Below the pieces are notes generated by a model. It saw only the letters and a program-made list of their open reading frames with translations. It was not told the DNA's origin and did not search any database. Positions 11,623 to 20,785 of a DNA stretch of 64,000 nt are shown in pieces. The position numbers and the translations under genes are program-made. This stretch comes from Mycobacterium asiaticum DSM 44297 (GTDB lineage Bacteria; Actinomycetota; Actinomycetes; Mycobacteriales; Mycobacteriaceae): positions 1,875,447 to 1,939,446 of the forward strand of contig NZ_HG964936.1 in assembly GCF_000613245.1 (NCBI RefSeq). Direction: 5' to 3'. Within the stretch, counting starts at the first letter, position 1. Each line of letters starts with the position of its first letter.

Positions 11623-12186
11623 GTGGCGACCACTGCTGACTTCAAGAACGGACTTGTCCTGGTCATCGACGGCCAGTTGTGGACGATCACCGAGTTCCAG
11701 CACGTCAAACCCGGCAAGGGGCCGGCTTTCGTGCGCACCAAGCTGAAGAATGTGCTGTCCGGCAAGGTCGTGGACAAGACCTACAACGCGGGAGTCAAGG
11801 TCGACACCGCCACCGTCGACCGGCGCGACACCACCTATCTGTACCGCGACGGCTCGGACTTCGTGTTCATGGACAGCGAGGACTACGAACAGCACCCGCT
11901 GCCGGAGTCGCTGGTCGGCGACGCAGCGCGGTTCCTGCTGGAAGGGCTGCCCGTACAGGTGGCCTTCCACAACGGAGCACCGCTCTACATCGAACTGCCG
12001 GTCTCCGTCGAGCTCGTCGTCTCACACACCGAGCCGGGCCTGCAGGGGGACCGCTCCAGCGCGGGCACCAAGCCCGCCACGGTGGAAACGGGAGCCGAGA
12101 TCCAGGTGCCGCTGTTCATCAACACCGGCGACAAGCTCAAGGTGGACACCCGCGACGGCAGCTACCTGGGTCGGGTCAACACCTGA
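11623..12186 (+). CDS. efp: Elongation factor P
   Basis: EF-P relieves ribosome stalling at polyproline stretches. The 187-residue protein starts [44 protein letters not shown], containing the conserved loop with the tip Lys/Pro region of domain I, and ends with the domain III signature [18 protein letters not shown]. The GTG start has an AGGAGAT upstream. The stop is one base from the nusB ATG. Complete, normal length. Confidence 0.98.
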   Translation: MATTADFKNGLVLVIDGQLWTITEFQHVKPGKGPAFVRTKLKNVLSGKVVDKTYNAGVKVDTATVDRRDTTYLYRDGSDFVFMDSEDYEQHPLPESLVGDAARFLLEGLPVQVAFHNGAPLYIELPVSVELVVSHTEPGLQGDRSSAGTKPATVETGAEIQVPLFINTGDKLKVDTRDGSYLGRVNT

Positions 12187-12187
12187 C

Positions 12188-12688
12188 ATGCCGGAGGGGA
12201 AAGCGAGTAAGCCTGGCCGGCGGTCACAGCCCCTGAAGGGCCGGCACAGCGCGCGCAAGCGTGCGGTCGACTTGCTCTTCGAGTCCGAGGCGCGCGGGAT
12301 GAGCCCGGTCGAGCTGGTCGATCTGCGTACCGCGCTCGCCGAATCCAATCCAGATGTGGCTCCGCTGCATCCCTACACGGCCGGCGTAGCGCGTGGGGTG
12401 GCCGAGCATGCCGCCCACATCGACGAGCTGATCACCTCGCACCTGCAGGCCTGGACGCTGGACCGCCTGCCGGCGGTGGATCGCGCAATTCTGCGGGTTG
12501 CGGTGTGGGAGCTGCTTTATGCCGAGGACGTGCCGGAACCGGTCGCCGTCGACGAGGCGGTGGAGCTGGCCAAGGAGTTGTCGACCGACGACTCACCCGG
12601 CTTCATCAACGGGGTGCTGGGCCAGGTCATGCTGGTAACGCCGCAGATCCGCGCGGCGGCCCAAGCGGTGCGTGGAGCGGGTTCATGA
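12188..12688 (+). CDS. nusB: Transcription antitermination factor NusB
   Basis: NusB binds boxA RNA together with S10 (NusE) in rRNA antitermination complexes. The 166-residue protein shows [20 protein letters not shown] near the N-terminus and the C-terminal [19 protein letters not shown] ... [27 protein letters not shown] signature. The ATG at 12188 is one base after the efp stop; the stop overlaps the next ATG as ATGA. The order pepQ-efp-nusB is conserved in actinobacteria. Confidence 0.97.
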   Translation: MPEGKASKPGRRSQPLKGRHSARKRAVDLLFESEARGMSPVELVDLRTALAESNPDVAPLHPYTAGVARGVAEHAAHIDELITSHLQAWTLDRLPAVDRAILRVAVWELLYAEDVPEPVAVDEAVELAKELSTDDSPGFINGVLGQVMLVTPQIRAAAQAVRGAGS

Positions 12689-13101
12689 CACGCCTCGAGC
12701 TGCGTGTGGTCATCGCCGTCCTGGCGGCCGTTGCGGTGGTGGTCGGCGCGGTGGTCAGCGCCGCATTCGGGTGGACGATCGTTGCCTCGGTGCTGGCGAT
12801 CTTCGCGCTCGGTGTGGGCGCCCTGGTGTATCACACGATCGAACGCCTGATCCTGGCCCGCCGCATCAGTACGGTGCGCACCGCTGCCAAACCGCTGCAG
12901 CCACTGTTGCCGGTGATGGCCGCCATCATGGGCCTCACCCAGGGGGTGGTCCGCTCGCTGAGTGACGTCACCGATCTACCCGGACGGCGCTGGGAACTTC
13001 CGCAACTGCCGATGCTCAAGTGGGTGGAGAACTCGCTCGGCAACCGCGGCGACAAGCAGATCGTCGACAGCGACGACGACGCTCCTGGCCAGTCGCTGTA
13101 G
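12685..13101 (+). CDS. Small membrane protein downstream of nusB
   Basis: A 138-residue protein with two N-terminal membrane helices ([23 protein letters not shown] and [21 protein letters not shown]) and a hydrophilic C-terminal half with an acidic end ([16 protein letters not shown]). No catalytic motif is visible. Its ATG overlaps the nusB stop, so it is translationally coupled to the pepQ-efp-nusB unit; M. tuberculosis has a similar gene at the same place (Rv2532c as I recall). Function unknown. Confidence 0.8.
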   Translation: MTRLELRVVIAVLAAVAVVVGAVVSAAFGWTIVASVLAIFALGVGALVYHTIERLILARRISTVRTAAKPLQPLLPVMAAIMGLTQGVVRSLSDVTDLPGRRWELPQLPMLKWVENSLGNRGDKQIVDSDDDAPGQSL

Positions 13102-13340
13102 CAAGCTGACACAAGGCCGCACTGTCCCACTCGGGCCAACGACCGGTGGCGCGGGCATCTCGGTCCCGGCAGGCAACTGCGCAGCGGTGCAACGCCGGCA
13201 TGACGCCGGCACGACGGCTCCCTGAAACGAACAAGGCTTGGCCACGGCGGTGTGCGCGGGGTGTAAATCAAACCCGAAGAAAAGCTCGTGCGGTGAGCGA
13301 GGGGGAGACACAATAGCGACGTGATGGAAAGCTGTCGGCA

Positions 13341-13781
13341 ATGATGCTGAGCAGAGCGAGCGCCGCGTTCGTCGCGGCATTCGCCATCACGGCGCTGGCA
13401 GCGCCCGGGCCGACGGCGCACGCCGACGGCCTCGAGTTTTTCCAGACGCCGTCGGGAAACATCGGTTGCGGCATCGGGCCGATGGAAGGCTCGGCCTTCG
13501 CCGGCTGCGAGATCCGTGAGCACTCCTACCCACTGCCGCCGCGCCCGAGCCCGTGCATGGGCGCGTGGGGCAGCCGGATCAGCATGCACCAGGGCGCCCC
13601 AGCCCAAATGACTTGTCACAGCGACACAATTCTGGGCACCGGCTACCCGGTGCTGCAGTACGGTCAAAGCCGGTCATTCAACTCGATAACGTGCGAGAGC
13701 CAGGAGTCCGGCATCACCTGCACGGATCACAGCACCGGCCACTATTTCCGTCTTTCCCGCGATGCTTACGAACTGCACTGA
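13341..13781 (+). CDS. Small secreted protein, DUF6636-like
   Basis: A 146-residue protein with a Sec signal peptide (SRASAAFVAAFAITALAAPGPTAHA, likely cut after AHA near residue 28). The mature part begins DGLEFFQTPSGNIGCGIG, the type of FxTPSGNIxC motif found in mycobacterial secreted proteins annotated as DUF6636. The cysteines in the mature region probably form disulfides outside the membrane. Two adjacent ATG codons (13341, 13344) are both possible starts. The role is unknown. It lies 16 bases upstream of the decarboxylase gene, but the two products act in different compartments. Confidence 0.75.
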   Translation: MMLSRASAAFVAAFAITALAAPGPTAHADGLEFFQTPSGNIGCGIGPMEGSAFAGCEIREHSYPLPPRPSPCMGAWGSRISMHQGAPAQMTCHSDTILGTGYPVLQYGQSRSFNSITCESQESGITCTDHSTGHYFRLSRDAYELH

Positions 13782-13797
13782 CGCCGAAGGGTGATAC

Positions 13798-16623
13798 ATG
13801 ACCAGATACAACGCCCGTCCGCGGCGACTTCGCGTCTCGGCACTGGCCGCGGTGGCCAACCCGTCGTACACACGGATCGACACCTGGAACCTGCTCGATG
13901 ACGCCTGCCGTCACCTCGCCGAGGTCGACCTGGCCGGCCTGGACAAGTCCCACGACCTCGCCAAGGTAAAGCGGTTGATGGACCGCATCGCCGCCTACGA
14001 GCGGTACTGGCTGTACCCGGGCGCGGACAACCTGGCGACATTCCGCTCACATCTGGAGAGCCTGTCGACCGTGCGTCTGGCCGAAGAGGTGTCCCAGGCC
14101 GTCCGGCTGCTGTCCGAATACGGTGACCGCACAGCGCTATTCGACCTTTCGGCGCCACTGGCCGACCAGGAGCTGGTGGCCCAGGCCAAGCAGCAGCAGT
14201 TCTACACCGTGTTGCTGGCCGACGATTCCCCGTGCACCGCTCCGGATTGCCTGGTCGACGCGCTGCGCCAACTGCGCAACGCGGCCGAGGACATCCAGTT
14301 CGAGATCCTGGTCGCGCCGAGCGTCGAGGACGCTATCACCGCGGTGGCGCTCAACGGCGAGATCCAGGCCGCGATCATCCGCCACGATCTGCCGTTGCGC
14401 TCGCGCGACCGGGTACCGCTGATGAACACGCTGCTCGGCGCCAACGACGACATACCGGTGTCCGACCGCACGCACGACTGGGTCGAATGCGGCGAGTGGA
14501 TCCGCGAACTGCGGCCGCACATCGACCTGTACCTGCTCACCGACGAATCGATCGCCGCCGGCGGCGACGATGAGCCCGACGTCTACGACCGCACCTTCTA
14601 TCGGCTCAACGATGTGACGGACCTGCACAGCACCGTGATCGCCGGGCTGCGAAACCGGTTCTCCACACCGTTTTTCGACGCCCTGCGCGCCTATGCCGCG
14701 GCACCGGTCGGCCAGTTCCACGCGCTGCCGGTTGCCCGTGGTGCCAGCGTCTTCAACTCGAAGTCGTTGCAGGACATGGGCGAGTTCTACGGACGCAACA
14801 TCTTCATGGCCGAAACGTCCACCACCTCAGGCGGTTTGGACTCACTGCTCGACCCGCACGGCAACATCAAGAAGGCGATGGACAAAGCCGCGGTGACGTG
14901 GAATGCCAACCACACCTACTTCGTCACCAACGGGACCTCCACCGCCAACAAGATTGTGGTGCAGTCGTTGACCCGGCCCGGCGACATCGTGCTGATCGAC
15001 CGCAACTGCCACAAGTCGCACCACTACGGGCTGGTGCTGGCGGGCGCCTACCCGCGGTACCTGGAGTCCTACGCGCTGCCGCAGTTCGCGATCTACGGGG
15101 CGGTCCCGCTGAGCACCATCAAGAAGGCGCTGCTGGACCTCGAAGCGGCCGGGCAGCTGGACAAGGTCCGCATGCTGCTGCTGACCAATTGCATCTTCGA
15201 CGGCGTCGTCTACAACCCGCGGCAGGTGATGGAAGAGGTGCTGGCGATCAAGCCAGACATCTGCTTCCTGTGGGATGAGGCGTGGTTCGCGTTCGCCACC
15301 GCGGTGCCCTGGGCCCGGCAGCGCACCGCCATGGTGTCGGCCGAGAAGCTCGAACAGATGCTGGACTCCCCGCAATACGCCCAGGAGTACCGGCTGTGGG
15401 CCGCGGCGATGGAGGGCATTCCGCGTTCGGAATGGGTCAACCACCGGCTGCTGCCCGACCCCGACAAGGCGCGGGTGCGGGTGTATGCGACGCATTCGAC
15501 GCACAAGTCACTCTCGGCCTTTCGGCAGGCGTCGATGATCCATGTGCGCGACCAGGACTTCAACGCCCGCGCCCGCGACGCCTTCGGCGAGGCGTTCCTG
15601 ACCCACACCTCGACCTCCCCGAACCAGCAGCTGCTGGCGTCTTTGGATTTGGCTCGGCGCCAGGTCGACATCGAGGGTTTCCAGTTGGTCCGGCAGGTCT
15701 ACGACATGGCGCTGGTATTCCGGCACCGGGTCCGCAAAGACCGGTTGATCAGCAAGTGGTTCCGCATCCTCGACGAGTCCGATCTGGTGCCGGAGGAATA
15801 CCGGGCTTCGCACGTCAGCTCGTATCGCGAAGTGCGCCAAGGCGCCCTCGACGAGTGGAACGAGGCCTGGCGATCCGACCAGTTCGTGCTGGACCCGACC
15901 AGGGTCACGCTGTTTCTCGGCAAGACCGGCATGAACGGCTACGACTTCCGCGAGAAGATCCTGATGGACCGGTTCGGCATCCAGATCAACAAGACCTCGA
16001 TCAACAGCGTCCTGCTGATCTTCACCATCGGCGTGACCTGGTCGAGCGTTCACCATCTGCTCGACGTGCTGCGCCGGGTGGCCACCGACTTCGACCGGAC
16101 CAAGGAGGCCGCGAGTGCGGCCGACTGGGCGCTGCACGAGCGCCGCGTCGAGGAGATCACCGAGGATCTGCCGCACCTGCCCGATTTCAGCGAGTTCGAC
16201 GTCGCGTTCCGCCCCGCCGAAGGCAGTGTGTACGGCGATACCCGGTCCGCGTTCTATGCCGGCTACGAGGAATCGGACCGCGAGTACGTGCTCATCGGCA
16301 CGGCCGGACGCCGGATTGCCGAGGGAAAGACGTTGGTGTCCACCACGTTTGTGGTTCCTTATCCGCCGGGCTTCCCCGTGTTGGTGCCGGGCCAGGTGGT
16401 CTCCAAGGAGATCGTGTATTTCCTGGCTCAGCTCGACGTCAAAGAGATCCACGGCTACAACCACGAGCTGGGACTGTCGGTCTTCACCCAGGAGGCGCTG
16501 ACGCGGATGGAGGCGCAGCGCAAGGCGGTGACGCGTGCCAAGGTGTCCGGCAACGGATCCGAGCCGTCGCGGGCGCCCGAGGCGCCGATGGTGGCGAACG
16601 AACACACCGTCCAGGTGAACTGA
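13798..16623 (+). CDS. Large PLP-dependent Orn/Lys/Arg-type decarboxylase
   Basis: A 941-residue pyridoxal-phosphate enzyme of the group III (ornithine/lysine/arginine) decarboxylase family, ortholog of Rv2531c by recall. The first ~250 residues form a receiver-like wing domain (AEDIQFEILVAPSVEDAITAVALNGEIQAAIIRHDLPL). The PLP core includes FVTNGTSTANKIVVQSLTRPGD, FLWDEAWFAF (the PLP-pyridine Asp) and the Schiff-base Lys in ATHSTHKSLSAFRQASMIHV. The C-terminal domain continues to about residue 910. The specific amino acid cannot be read from the sequence. At over 900 residues it is longer than the roughly 710-755-residue E. coli enzymes, as in other actinobacterial members. Confidence 0.9.
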   Translation: MTRYNARPRRLRVSALAAVANPSYTRIDTWNLLDDACRHLAEVDLAGLDKSHDLAKVKRLMDRIAAYERYWLYPGADNLATFRSHLESLSTVRLAEEVSQAVRLLSEYGDRTALFDLSAPLADQELVAQAKQQQFYTVLLADDSPCTAPDCLVDALRQLRNAAEDIQFEILVAPSVEDAITAVALNGEIQAAIIRHDLPLRSRDRVPLMNTLLGANDDIPVSDRTHDWVECGEWIRELRPHIDLYLLTDESIAAGGDDEPDVYDRTFYRLNDVTDLHSTVIAGLRNRFSTPFFDALRAYAAAPVGQFHALPVARGASVFNSKSLQDMGEFYGRNIFMAETSTTSGGLDSLLDPHGNIKKAMDKAAVTWNANHTYFVTNGTSTANKIVVQSLTRPGDIVLIDRNCHKSHHYGLVLAGAYPRYLESYALPQFAIYGAVPLSTIKKALLDLEAAGQLDKVRMLLLTNCIFDGVVYNPRQVMEEVLAIKPDICFLWDEAWFAFATAVPWARQRTAMVSAEKLEQMLDSPQYAQEYRLWAAAMEGIPRSEWVNHRLLPDPDKARVRVYATHSTHKSLSAFRQASMIHVRDQDFNARARDAFGEAFLTHTSTSPNQQLLASLDLARRQVDIEGFQLVRQVYDMALVFRHRVRKDRLISKWFRILDESDLVPEEYRASHVSSYREVRQGALDEWNEAWRSDQFVLDPTRVTLFLGKTGMNGYDFREKILMDRFGIQINKTSINSVLLIFTIGVTWSSVHHLLDVLRRVATDFDRTKEAASAADWALHERRVEEITEDLPHLPDFSEFDVAFRPAEGSVYGDTRSAFYAGYEESDREYVLIGTAGRRIAEGKTLVSTTFVVPYPPGFPVLVPGQVVSKEIVYFLAQLDVKEIHGYNHELGLSVFTQEALTRMEAQRKAVTRAKVSGNGSEPSRAPEAPMVANEHTVQVN

Positions 16624-16638
16624 GACCGGGTCGGCTGT

Positions 16639-16676
16639 CACCCGCATTAGTTTCAGCGCGATCAGAACTGCGGGTG
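16639..16676 (+). terminator. Weak hairpin after the decarboxylase gene
   Basis: CACCCGCA (16639-16646) and its exact complement TGCGGGTG (16669-16676) flank a 22-base loop 15 bases after the decarboxylase stop. There is no U-tract. It could help end transcription before the GntR operon, but the stem is short for this GC content. Confidence 0.3.
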
Positions 16677-16806
16677 TGGGTCCGGGGTGGCGCAATAACC
16701 CGTCGAGACCCCGATATCGCAGGTAACGCACGACGGAGCCCGGCGCAATAGGCCGGACCCTCAGCAGCGCTGCGATCGGTCCCTACTTTGCGCCGCTGAC
16801 CTGCAT

Positions 16807-16819
16807 TAGCGTGGCGGCG
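16807..16819 (+). promoter_or_regulatory. Likely leaderless promoter -10 of the GntR operon
   Basis: TAGCGT (16807-16812) fits the mycobacterial TANNNT -10 consensus and is followed after six bases by the GTG start codon at 16819. There is no ribosome-binding site, so transcription probably starts on the initiation codon. The same spacing occurs before nlhH, lipI and fmt in this window. Confidence 0.5.
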
Positions 16820-17556
16820 TGGCAGATCCAGTGCCGATCCAGGGCGCCCGGGCAGACCGGGCCCGCCGGGTTGCCGACGTGCTGCGTCAGCAGATCCACG
16901 CCGGCGCGTACCCCGACGGGCTGCCCACCGAAAACGAGTTGGCCGCCGAGTTCTCGGCCTCCCGCAACACCGTTCGTGAAGCGCTCGGCGTCCTGAAGCA
17001 CGAGGGCCTGATCGACCGCGGGCCGAAGATCGGAACGCACGTTGCGCAGCGCAAGTACGCGCACGGCCTGGACACGCTGCTCGGGCTGAAAGAGACCTTC
17101 AACGGTCAGGGCGAGGTCCGCAACCAGGTGCGCGCCGCGATGCTGGTCGCGGCGCCGCCTTCGGTGGCACATCGGCTGCGCCTGCGGCCCGGCGAACATG
17201 CTGTCTTCATCGAGCGGCTGCGGTACCTGGGTGACCTGCCGCTCAGCCTCGACCTGACCTACCTGGCCCCCGACATCGGCGCCCAGATCCTGGGGCATCC
17301 GCTGGAAGACAACGACCTGTTCGCCCTCATCGAGCAGGTGAGTGGACAACCGCTCGGCTCAGCGGCGTTGGCGCTGGAAGCCATTCCCGCTGACGCCCAT
17401 TCGGCGGTGGCGCTGCAGGTGCCCAACGGCGCGCCGTTGCTGATGCTGGAGCGCCTCACCAGCCTGGACGACGGGCGCCCGGTCGACCTGGAATACATCA
17501 GGATGCGAGGGGACCGAATCACCATGCGCGGCAACCTGATTAGGAGCAAGCCTTGA
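16819..17556 (+). CDS. GntR/HutC-family transcriptional regulator
   Basis: A 245-residue regulator. The winged helix-turn-helix spans about residues 12-80 (RVADVLRQQIHAGAYPDGLPTENELA, then the recognition segment SASRNTVREALGVL). A C-terminal UTRA-type ligand-binding domain follows (ERLRYLGDLPLSLDLTYL ... GAPLLMLERLTSLDDGRPVDLEYIRMRGDRI). It is the first gene of the accessory operon, and its stop overlaps the ferredoxin TTG start. By family it probably represses this operon until an effector, perhaps the transported substrate, is bound. No clear operator palindrome was identified. Confidence 0.9.
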   Translation: MADPVPIQGARADRARRVADVLRQQIHAGAYPDGLPTENELAAEFSASRNTVREALGVLKHEGLIDRGPKIGTHVAQRKYAHGLDTLLGLKETFNGQGEVRNQVRAAMLVAAPPSVAHRLRLRPGEHAVFIERLRYLGDLPLSLDLTYLAPDIGAQILGHPLEDNDLFALIEQVSGQPLGSAALALEAIPADAHSAVALQVPNGAPLLMLERLTSLDDGRPVDLEYIRMRGDRITMRGNLIRSKP

Positions 17557-17783
17557 CACTGATCGACAACACCCGAGCCGACGTGCCGGTCACCATCGAC
17601 GAATCGCTGTGCATCGACGGCTGCACCCTGTGTGTCGAGGTGTGCCCGCTGGATGCACTGGCGATCAATCCCGACACCGGTAAGGCGTTCATGCATGTCG
17701 ACGAATGCTGGTACTGCGGGCCGTGCGCGGCACGCTGCCCCACCGGGGCGGTCACGGTGAACATGCCCTATCTGCTGCGCTGA
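17553..17783 (+). CDS. 2x[4Fe-4S] ferredoxin, AprB-like
   Basis: A 76-residue ferredoxin with two cluster motifs: Cys20-x3-Cys24-x2-Cys27-x3-Cys31-Pro and Cys52-x2-Cys55-x2-Cys58-x3-Cys62-Pro. The atypical first spacing and the position in the operon recall AprB, the iron-sulfur subunit of adenylylsulfate reductase, though it lacks the long AprB C-terminal extension. It likely passes electrons to or from the flavoprotein encoded at 20782. The TTG start overlaps the GntR stop as TTGA. The partner assignment is inferred from the neighbourhood. Confidence 0.9.
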   Translation: MTLIDNTRADVPVTIDESLCIDGCTLCVEVCPLDALAINPDTGKAFMHVDECWYCGPCAARCPTGAVTVNMPYLLR

Positions 17784-17808
17784 ATCAGGCTGTCGGTCGA
17801 GGATCTTG

Positions 17809-19206
17809 ATGAAAAGACACGCGCTGCGGTTGCTGTCCGTCGCGATCACGCTCACCGTTCTGCTGTCCGGTTGTTCGCTGGAATCGCTGGCCGAGTCCGA
17901 CGGAGTCGTCAACGTCGTCGTCGGCTACCAGTCCAAGACCATCAACACCGTGACGGCGGGCACGTTGCTGCGCGCGCAGGGCTACCTCGAGCACCGGCTC
18001 GCTGATGTCACCCATCGCACCGGTACCAGATACGCCGTGCGGTGGCAGGACTACGACACTGGCGCGCCGATCACCGCGCAGATGCTGGCCGAGAAGATCG
18101 ATATCGGCTCGATGGGGGACTATCCCCTGCTGATCAACGGTTCGAAGACTCAAACGAATCCGTTGGCCCGCACCGAAATGGTGTCAGTCACCGGCTATAA
18201 CCCCAAGGGCGCCCTGAACATGGTTGTGGTCGCCCCGGGTTCGTCGGCGACGACGCTGGCCGATCTTAGGGGAGCCAGGGTCTCGGCGAGTGTGGGCTCG
18301 GCCGGTCATGGCACGTTGGTGCGGGCGCTGGATCGCGCCGGGATTCACGGCTCGGATACCACTGAGGTGCTCAACCAGCAGCCACAGGTCGGCGCGTCCG
18401 CTCTGGAATCGGGCCAGGTGCAGGCGCTTTCACAGTTCGTCGCGTGGCCCGGCCTGTTGGTGTACCAGGGCAAGGGCCGGTTGCTCTATGACGGTGCGGA
18501 GCTGAACGTGCCTACCTTGCACGGTGTCGTGGTGCGTCGCTCCTACGCGGCGGCGCATCCCGAGGTGCTGGCGGCGTTCCTGCAGGCACAACTGGACGCC
18601 AACGACTTTCTGAACACCAGGCCGTTGCAGGCGGCTCGCATCGTCGCCGACGCCAGCGGTCTGCCGCAAGAGGTGGTGTATCTCTACAACGGTCCCGGCG
18701 GCACCTCGTTCGACAGCACGCTCAAGTCGGCACAGGTCGAGGCGCTCAAAGGCGATGTGCCGTACCTGAAGTCCATCGGTGACTTCACCGATCTCGATGT
18801 CGACGGGTTCGTGCAGGACGGACCGCTGCGGGCGGTGTTCGGTGCGCGTGGGCTGGACTACGACGGCGGCCGGGCCCGTAGCAGTAATCCGTCGGTGCTC
18901 AGTGGTGACCCGGCCTTGGCCAGCGAGTTGTGGCTGGATGGTGCGGATTCGACCCAGACGCTCGCCAACCCGACCGCCCTGCTCCACGCGATCAAAGCGG
19001 CGCGGGCACGCGGCGCCAGAATCCGGGCCGCCTATGTGCCCGACGCCGAACTGGGCACCCGGTGGTTCGCCGACAAGGCGGTCTGGGTGCGCGATGGTGC
19101 CGATTACCGACCGTTCGGCACTGTGGCCGGGGCGCGCCGCTACCTGGCGGCGCATCCGGGTGCAGTGAACGTGGAATACGAGCAGGCAGTGGGGAATTCG
19201 TTATGA
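17809..19206 (+). CDS. Lipoprotein solute-binding protein of sulfonate/nitrate-type ABC importer, with C-terminal extension
   Basis: A 465-residue lipoprotein: signal MKRHALRLLSVAITLTVLLSGC with lipobox LLSG-Cys. The next ~330 residues are an SsuA/TauA/NMT1-like periplasmic-binding fold (VVGYQSKTINTVTAGTLL, KIDIGSMGDYPLLINGSK, LADLRGARVSASVGSAGHG, GVVVRRSYAAAHPEVLAAFL). About 100 extra C-terminal residues are not part of the usual domain and end FADKAVWVRDGADYRPFGTVAGARRYLAAHPG, which loosely resembles NosL-type accessory domains. The permease gene overlaps its stop. The substrate is unknown: family members bind sulfonates, nitrate, bicarbonate or thiamine precursors. I prefer ATG 17809 over the adjacent TTG 17806. 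Confidence 0.85.
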   Translation: MKRHALRLLSVAITLTVLLSGCSLESLAESDGVVNVVVGYQSKTINTVTAGTLLRAQGYLEHRLADVTHRTGTRYAVRWQDYDTGAPITAQMLAEKIDIGSMGDYPLLINGSKTQTNPLARTEMVSVTGYNPKGALNMVVVAPGSSATTLADLRGARVSASVGSAGHGTLVRALDRAGIHGSDTTEVLNQQPQVGASALESGQVQALSQFVAWPGLLVYQGKGRLLYDGAELNVPTLHGVVVRRSYAAAHPEVLAAFLQAQLDANDFLNTRPLQAARIVADASGLPQEVVYLYNGPGGTSFDSTLKSAQVEALKGDVPYLKSIGDFTDLDVDGFVQDGPLRAVFGARGLDYDGGRARSSNPSVLSGDPALASELWLDGADSTQTLANPTALLHAIKAARARGARIRAAYVPDAELGTRWFADKAVWVRDGADYRPFGTVAGARRYLAAHPGAVNVEYEQAVGNSL

Positions 19207-20051
19207 CCGCCGAACTAGCCGACCGAATCGTGGGACCCGCCAAGCCCGTCGCGGCACCACTCCGGTTCCCCTCGCCGTGGCGGTCGCGGCTGCTGCGATT
19301 GGCGTCGGTGGCCCTCGCTCTGGGGCTCTGGCAACTGCTCACCGGCGAAAAGGTGCGGTTTTGGCTGCGATTCGACACGCTGCCCACCATCACCGAGATT
19401 GCGACCGCGCTCACCCGGCGGCTGGGCGCCTTTGAATACTGGCTGGACCTCGCCCAGTCGCTGCTGCGCATTCTCACCGGTTTCGGTCTGGCGGCGGCGG
19501 CCGGTGTCGCGACGGGTGTGCTGCTGGCTCGCTCCCGGTTGTTCGCCGACCTATTCGGCCCGCTGACCGAACTGGCCCGGCCGATTCCCGCGATCGCGGT
19601 GGTGCCGGTGGCGATTCTGTTGTTCCCGACCGACGAAGCGGGGATCGTGTTCATCACGTTCCTGGCGGCCTACTTCCCGATCATGGTCAGCACACGGCAT
19701 GCCGTGCGGGCCCTGCCGACGCTATGGGAAGACAGTGTGCGGACCTTCGGGGGCGGGCGCTGGGACGTGCTGACTCAGGTCGTCCTGCCCGGCATCCTGC
19801 CGGGCGTGTTCGGCGGACTGTCGGTCGGCATGGGGGTGGCGTGGATCTGCGTGATCTCCGCCGAAATGATCTCGGGACGGCTGGGTGTCGGTTACCGCAC
19901 CTGGCAGAACTACACCGTGCTGGCCTACCCGCAGGTGTTCGTCGGCATCATCACGATCGGAGTCCTGGGTTTCGCGACATCGGCGGCCGTCGAACTTGTC
20001 GGGCGGCGGCTCACCCGGTGGTTGCCGAGGGGAGAGGAAACCAAGCGGTGA
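19203..20051 (+). CDS. ABC transporter permease, SsuC/TauC type
   Basis: A 282-residue inner-membrane permease of the binding-protein-dependent transport family. An N-terminal cytoplasmic segment is followed by about six membrane helices (LLRLASVALALGLWQLL, ILTGFGLAAAAGVATGVLLA, IAVVPVAILLF, IVFITFLAAYFPIMV). The EAA coupling motif is in DSVRTFGGGRWDVLTQVVLPGILPGVFGGLSVGMGVAWICVI. It overlaps the solute-binding protein stop and precedes the ATPase gene. With these it makes an importer of the nitrate/sulfonate/bicarbonate family. Confidence 0.92.
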   Translation: MTAELADRIVGPAKPVAAPLRFPSPWRSRLLRLASVALALGLWQLLTGEKVRFWLRFDTLPTITEIATALTRRLGAFEYWLDLAQSLLRILTGFGLAAAAGVATGVLLARSRLFADLFGPLTELARPIPAIAVVPVAILLFPTDEAGIVFITFLAAYFPIMVSTRHAVRALPTLWEDSVRTFGGGRWDVLTQVVLPGILPGVFGGLSVGMGVAWICVISAEMISGRLGVGYRTWQNYTVLAYPQVFVGIITIGVLGFATSAAVELVGRRLTRWLPRGEETKR

Positions 20052-20785
20052 GGGGTATGAGTCTGGAACTGGATCGGGTCCACCTGTCATACAACGGGAT
20101 CCCAGTCATCGACGAGATGAGTCTGGCGGCGCGGCCCGGGGAGATCCTGGTGCTTACCGGTCCGTCGGGGTGCGGCAAGTCGACCGTGCTGCGCGCCTTG
20201 GCGGGTCTGATGCGGCCCGACGGCGGGCGGGTGCTGGCCGACGGTGCAGAGGTGGTCGGCACGTCGGGCGACCGCGGCATGGTGTTCCAGGACAACGCCT
20301 TACTGCCGTGGCGCACGGTCCGGTCGAACATCGAGCTGGCATTGCGGTTGCGCGGTGTGCCGCGCGGCACCCGCCGCGCTCAGGCCGAACGCTGGATCAC
20401 CGAAGTCGGGCTCACCGGTTTCGGGCACTACCTGCCCAAAAGTCTGTCGGGCGGAATGCGTCAGCGCGTGCAGCTGGCCCGTGGTCTGGCGGGTGCGCCG
20501 CGTGCGGTGCTGATGGATGAGCCGTTCGGCGCGCTGGACACCCAAACACGTTCGGCCATGCAACGTTTGCTCGTCGATACCTGGCGAGCACACCCCACCA
20601 CCATCGTCTTCGTCACCCATGACGTCGACGAGGCATTGGTACTCGGTGACCGCATCGCCGTGCTAGGCCGAGCCGGTCATCCACTGCGTGCGGTGCTCGA
20701 CGTGCCGGATCCGCGCAGCACCGCGCCGCGGACCGAACTGCGCGCCGAAGTCATTGCCGCGCTTGAGTACTCGGTGGCAGCATGA
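20048..20785 (+). CDS. ABC transporter ATP-binding protein, SsuB/TauB type
   Basis: A 245-residue ATPase with Walker A GPSGCGKST (about residues 40-48), Q-loop in MVFQDNALLPW, signature LSGGMRQRVQLARGLAG, Walker B RAVLMDEPFGALD and the switch His in FVTHDVDEA. I use GTG 20048, which overlaps the permease stop as GTGA and has GGGGAGAGG upstream; ATG 20057 is an alternative with a worse ribosome site. It powers the importer encoded just upstream, and its stop overlaps the flavoprotein ATG. Confidence 0.93.
   Translation: MRGMSLELDRVHLSYNGIPVIDEMSLAARPGEILVLTGPSGCGKSTVLRALAGLMRPDGGRVLADGAEVVGTSGDRGMVFQDNALLPWRTVRSNIELALRLRGVPRGTRRAQAERWITEVGLTGFGHYLPKSLSGGMRQRVQLARGLAGAPRAVLMDEPFGALDTQTRSAMQRLLVDTWRAHPTTIVFVTHDVDEALVLGDRIAVLGRAGHPLRAVLDVPDPRSTAPRTELRAEVIAALEYSVAA

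Noticed and set aside
15508..16731. Minus-strand 407-codon frame opposite the decarboxylase
   Set aside because: Composition is that of an antisense reading of a PLP enzyme gene; no start signals.
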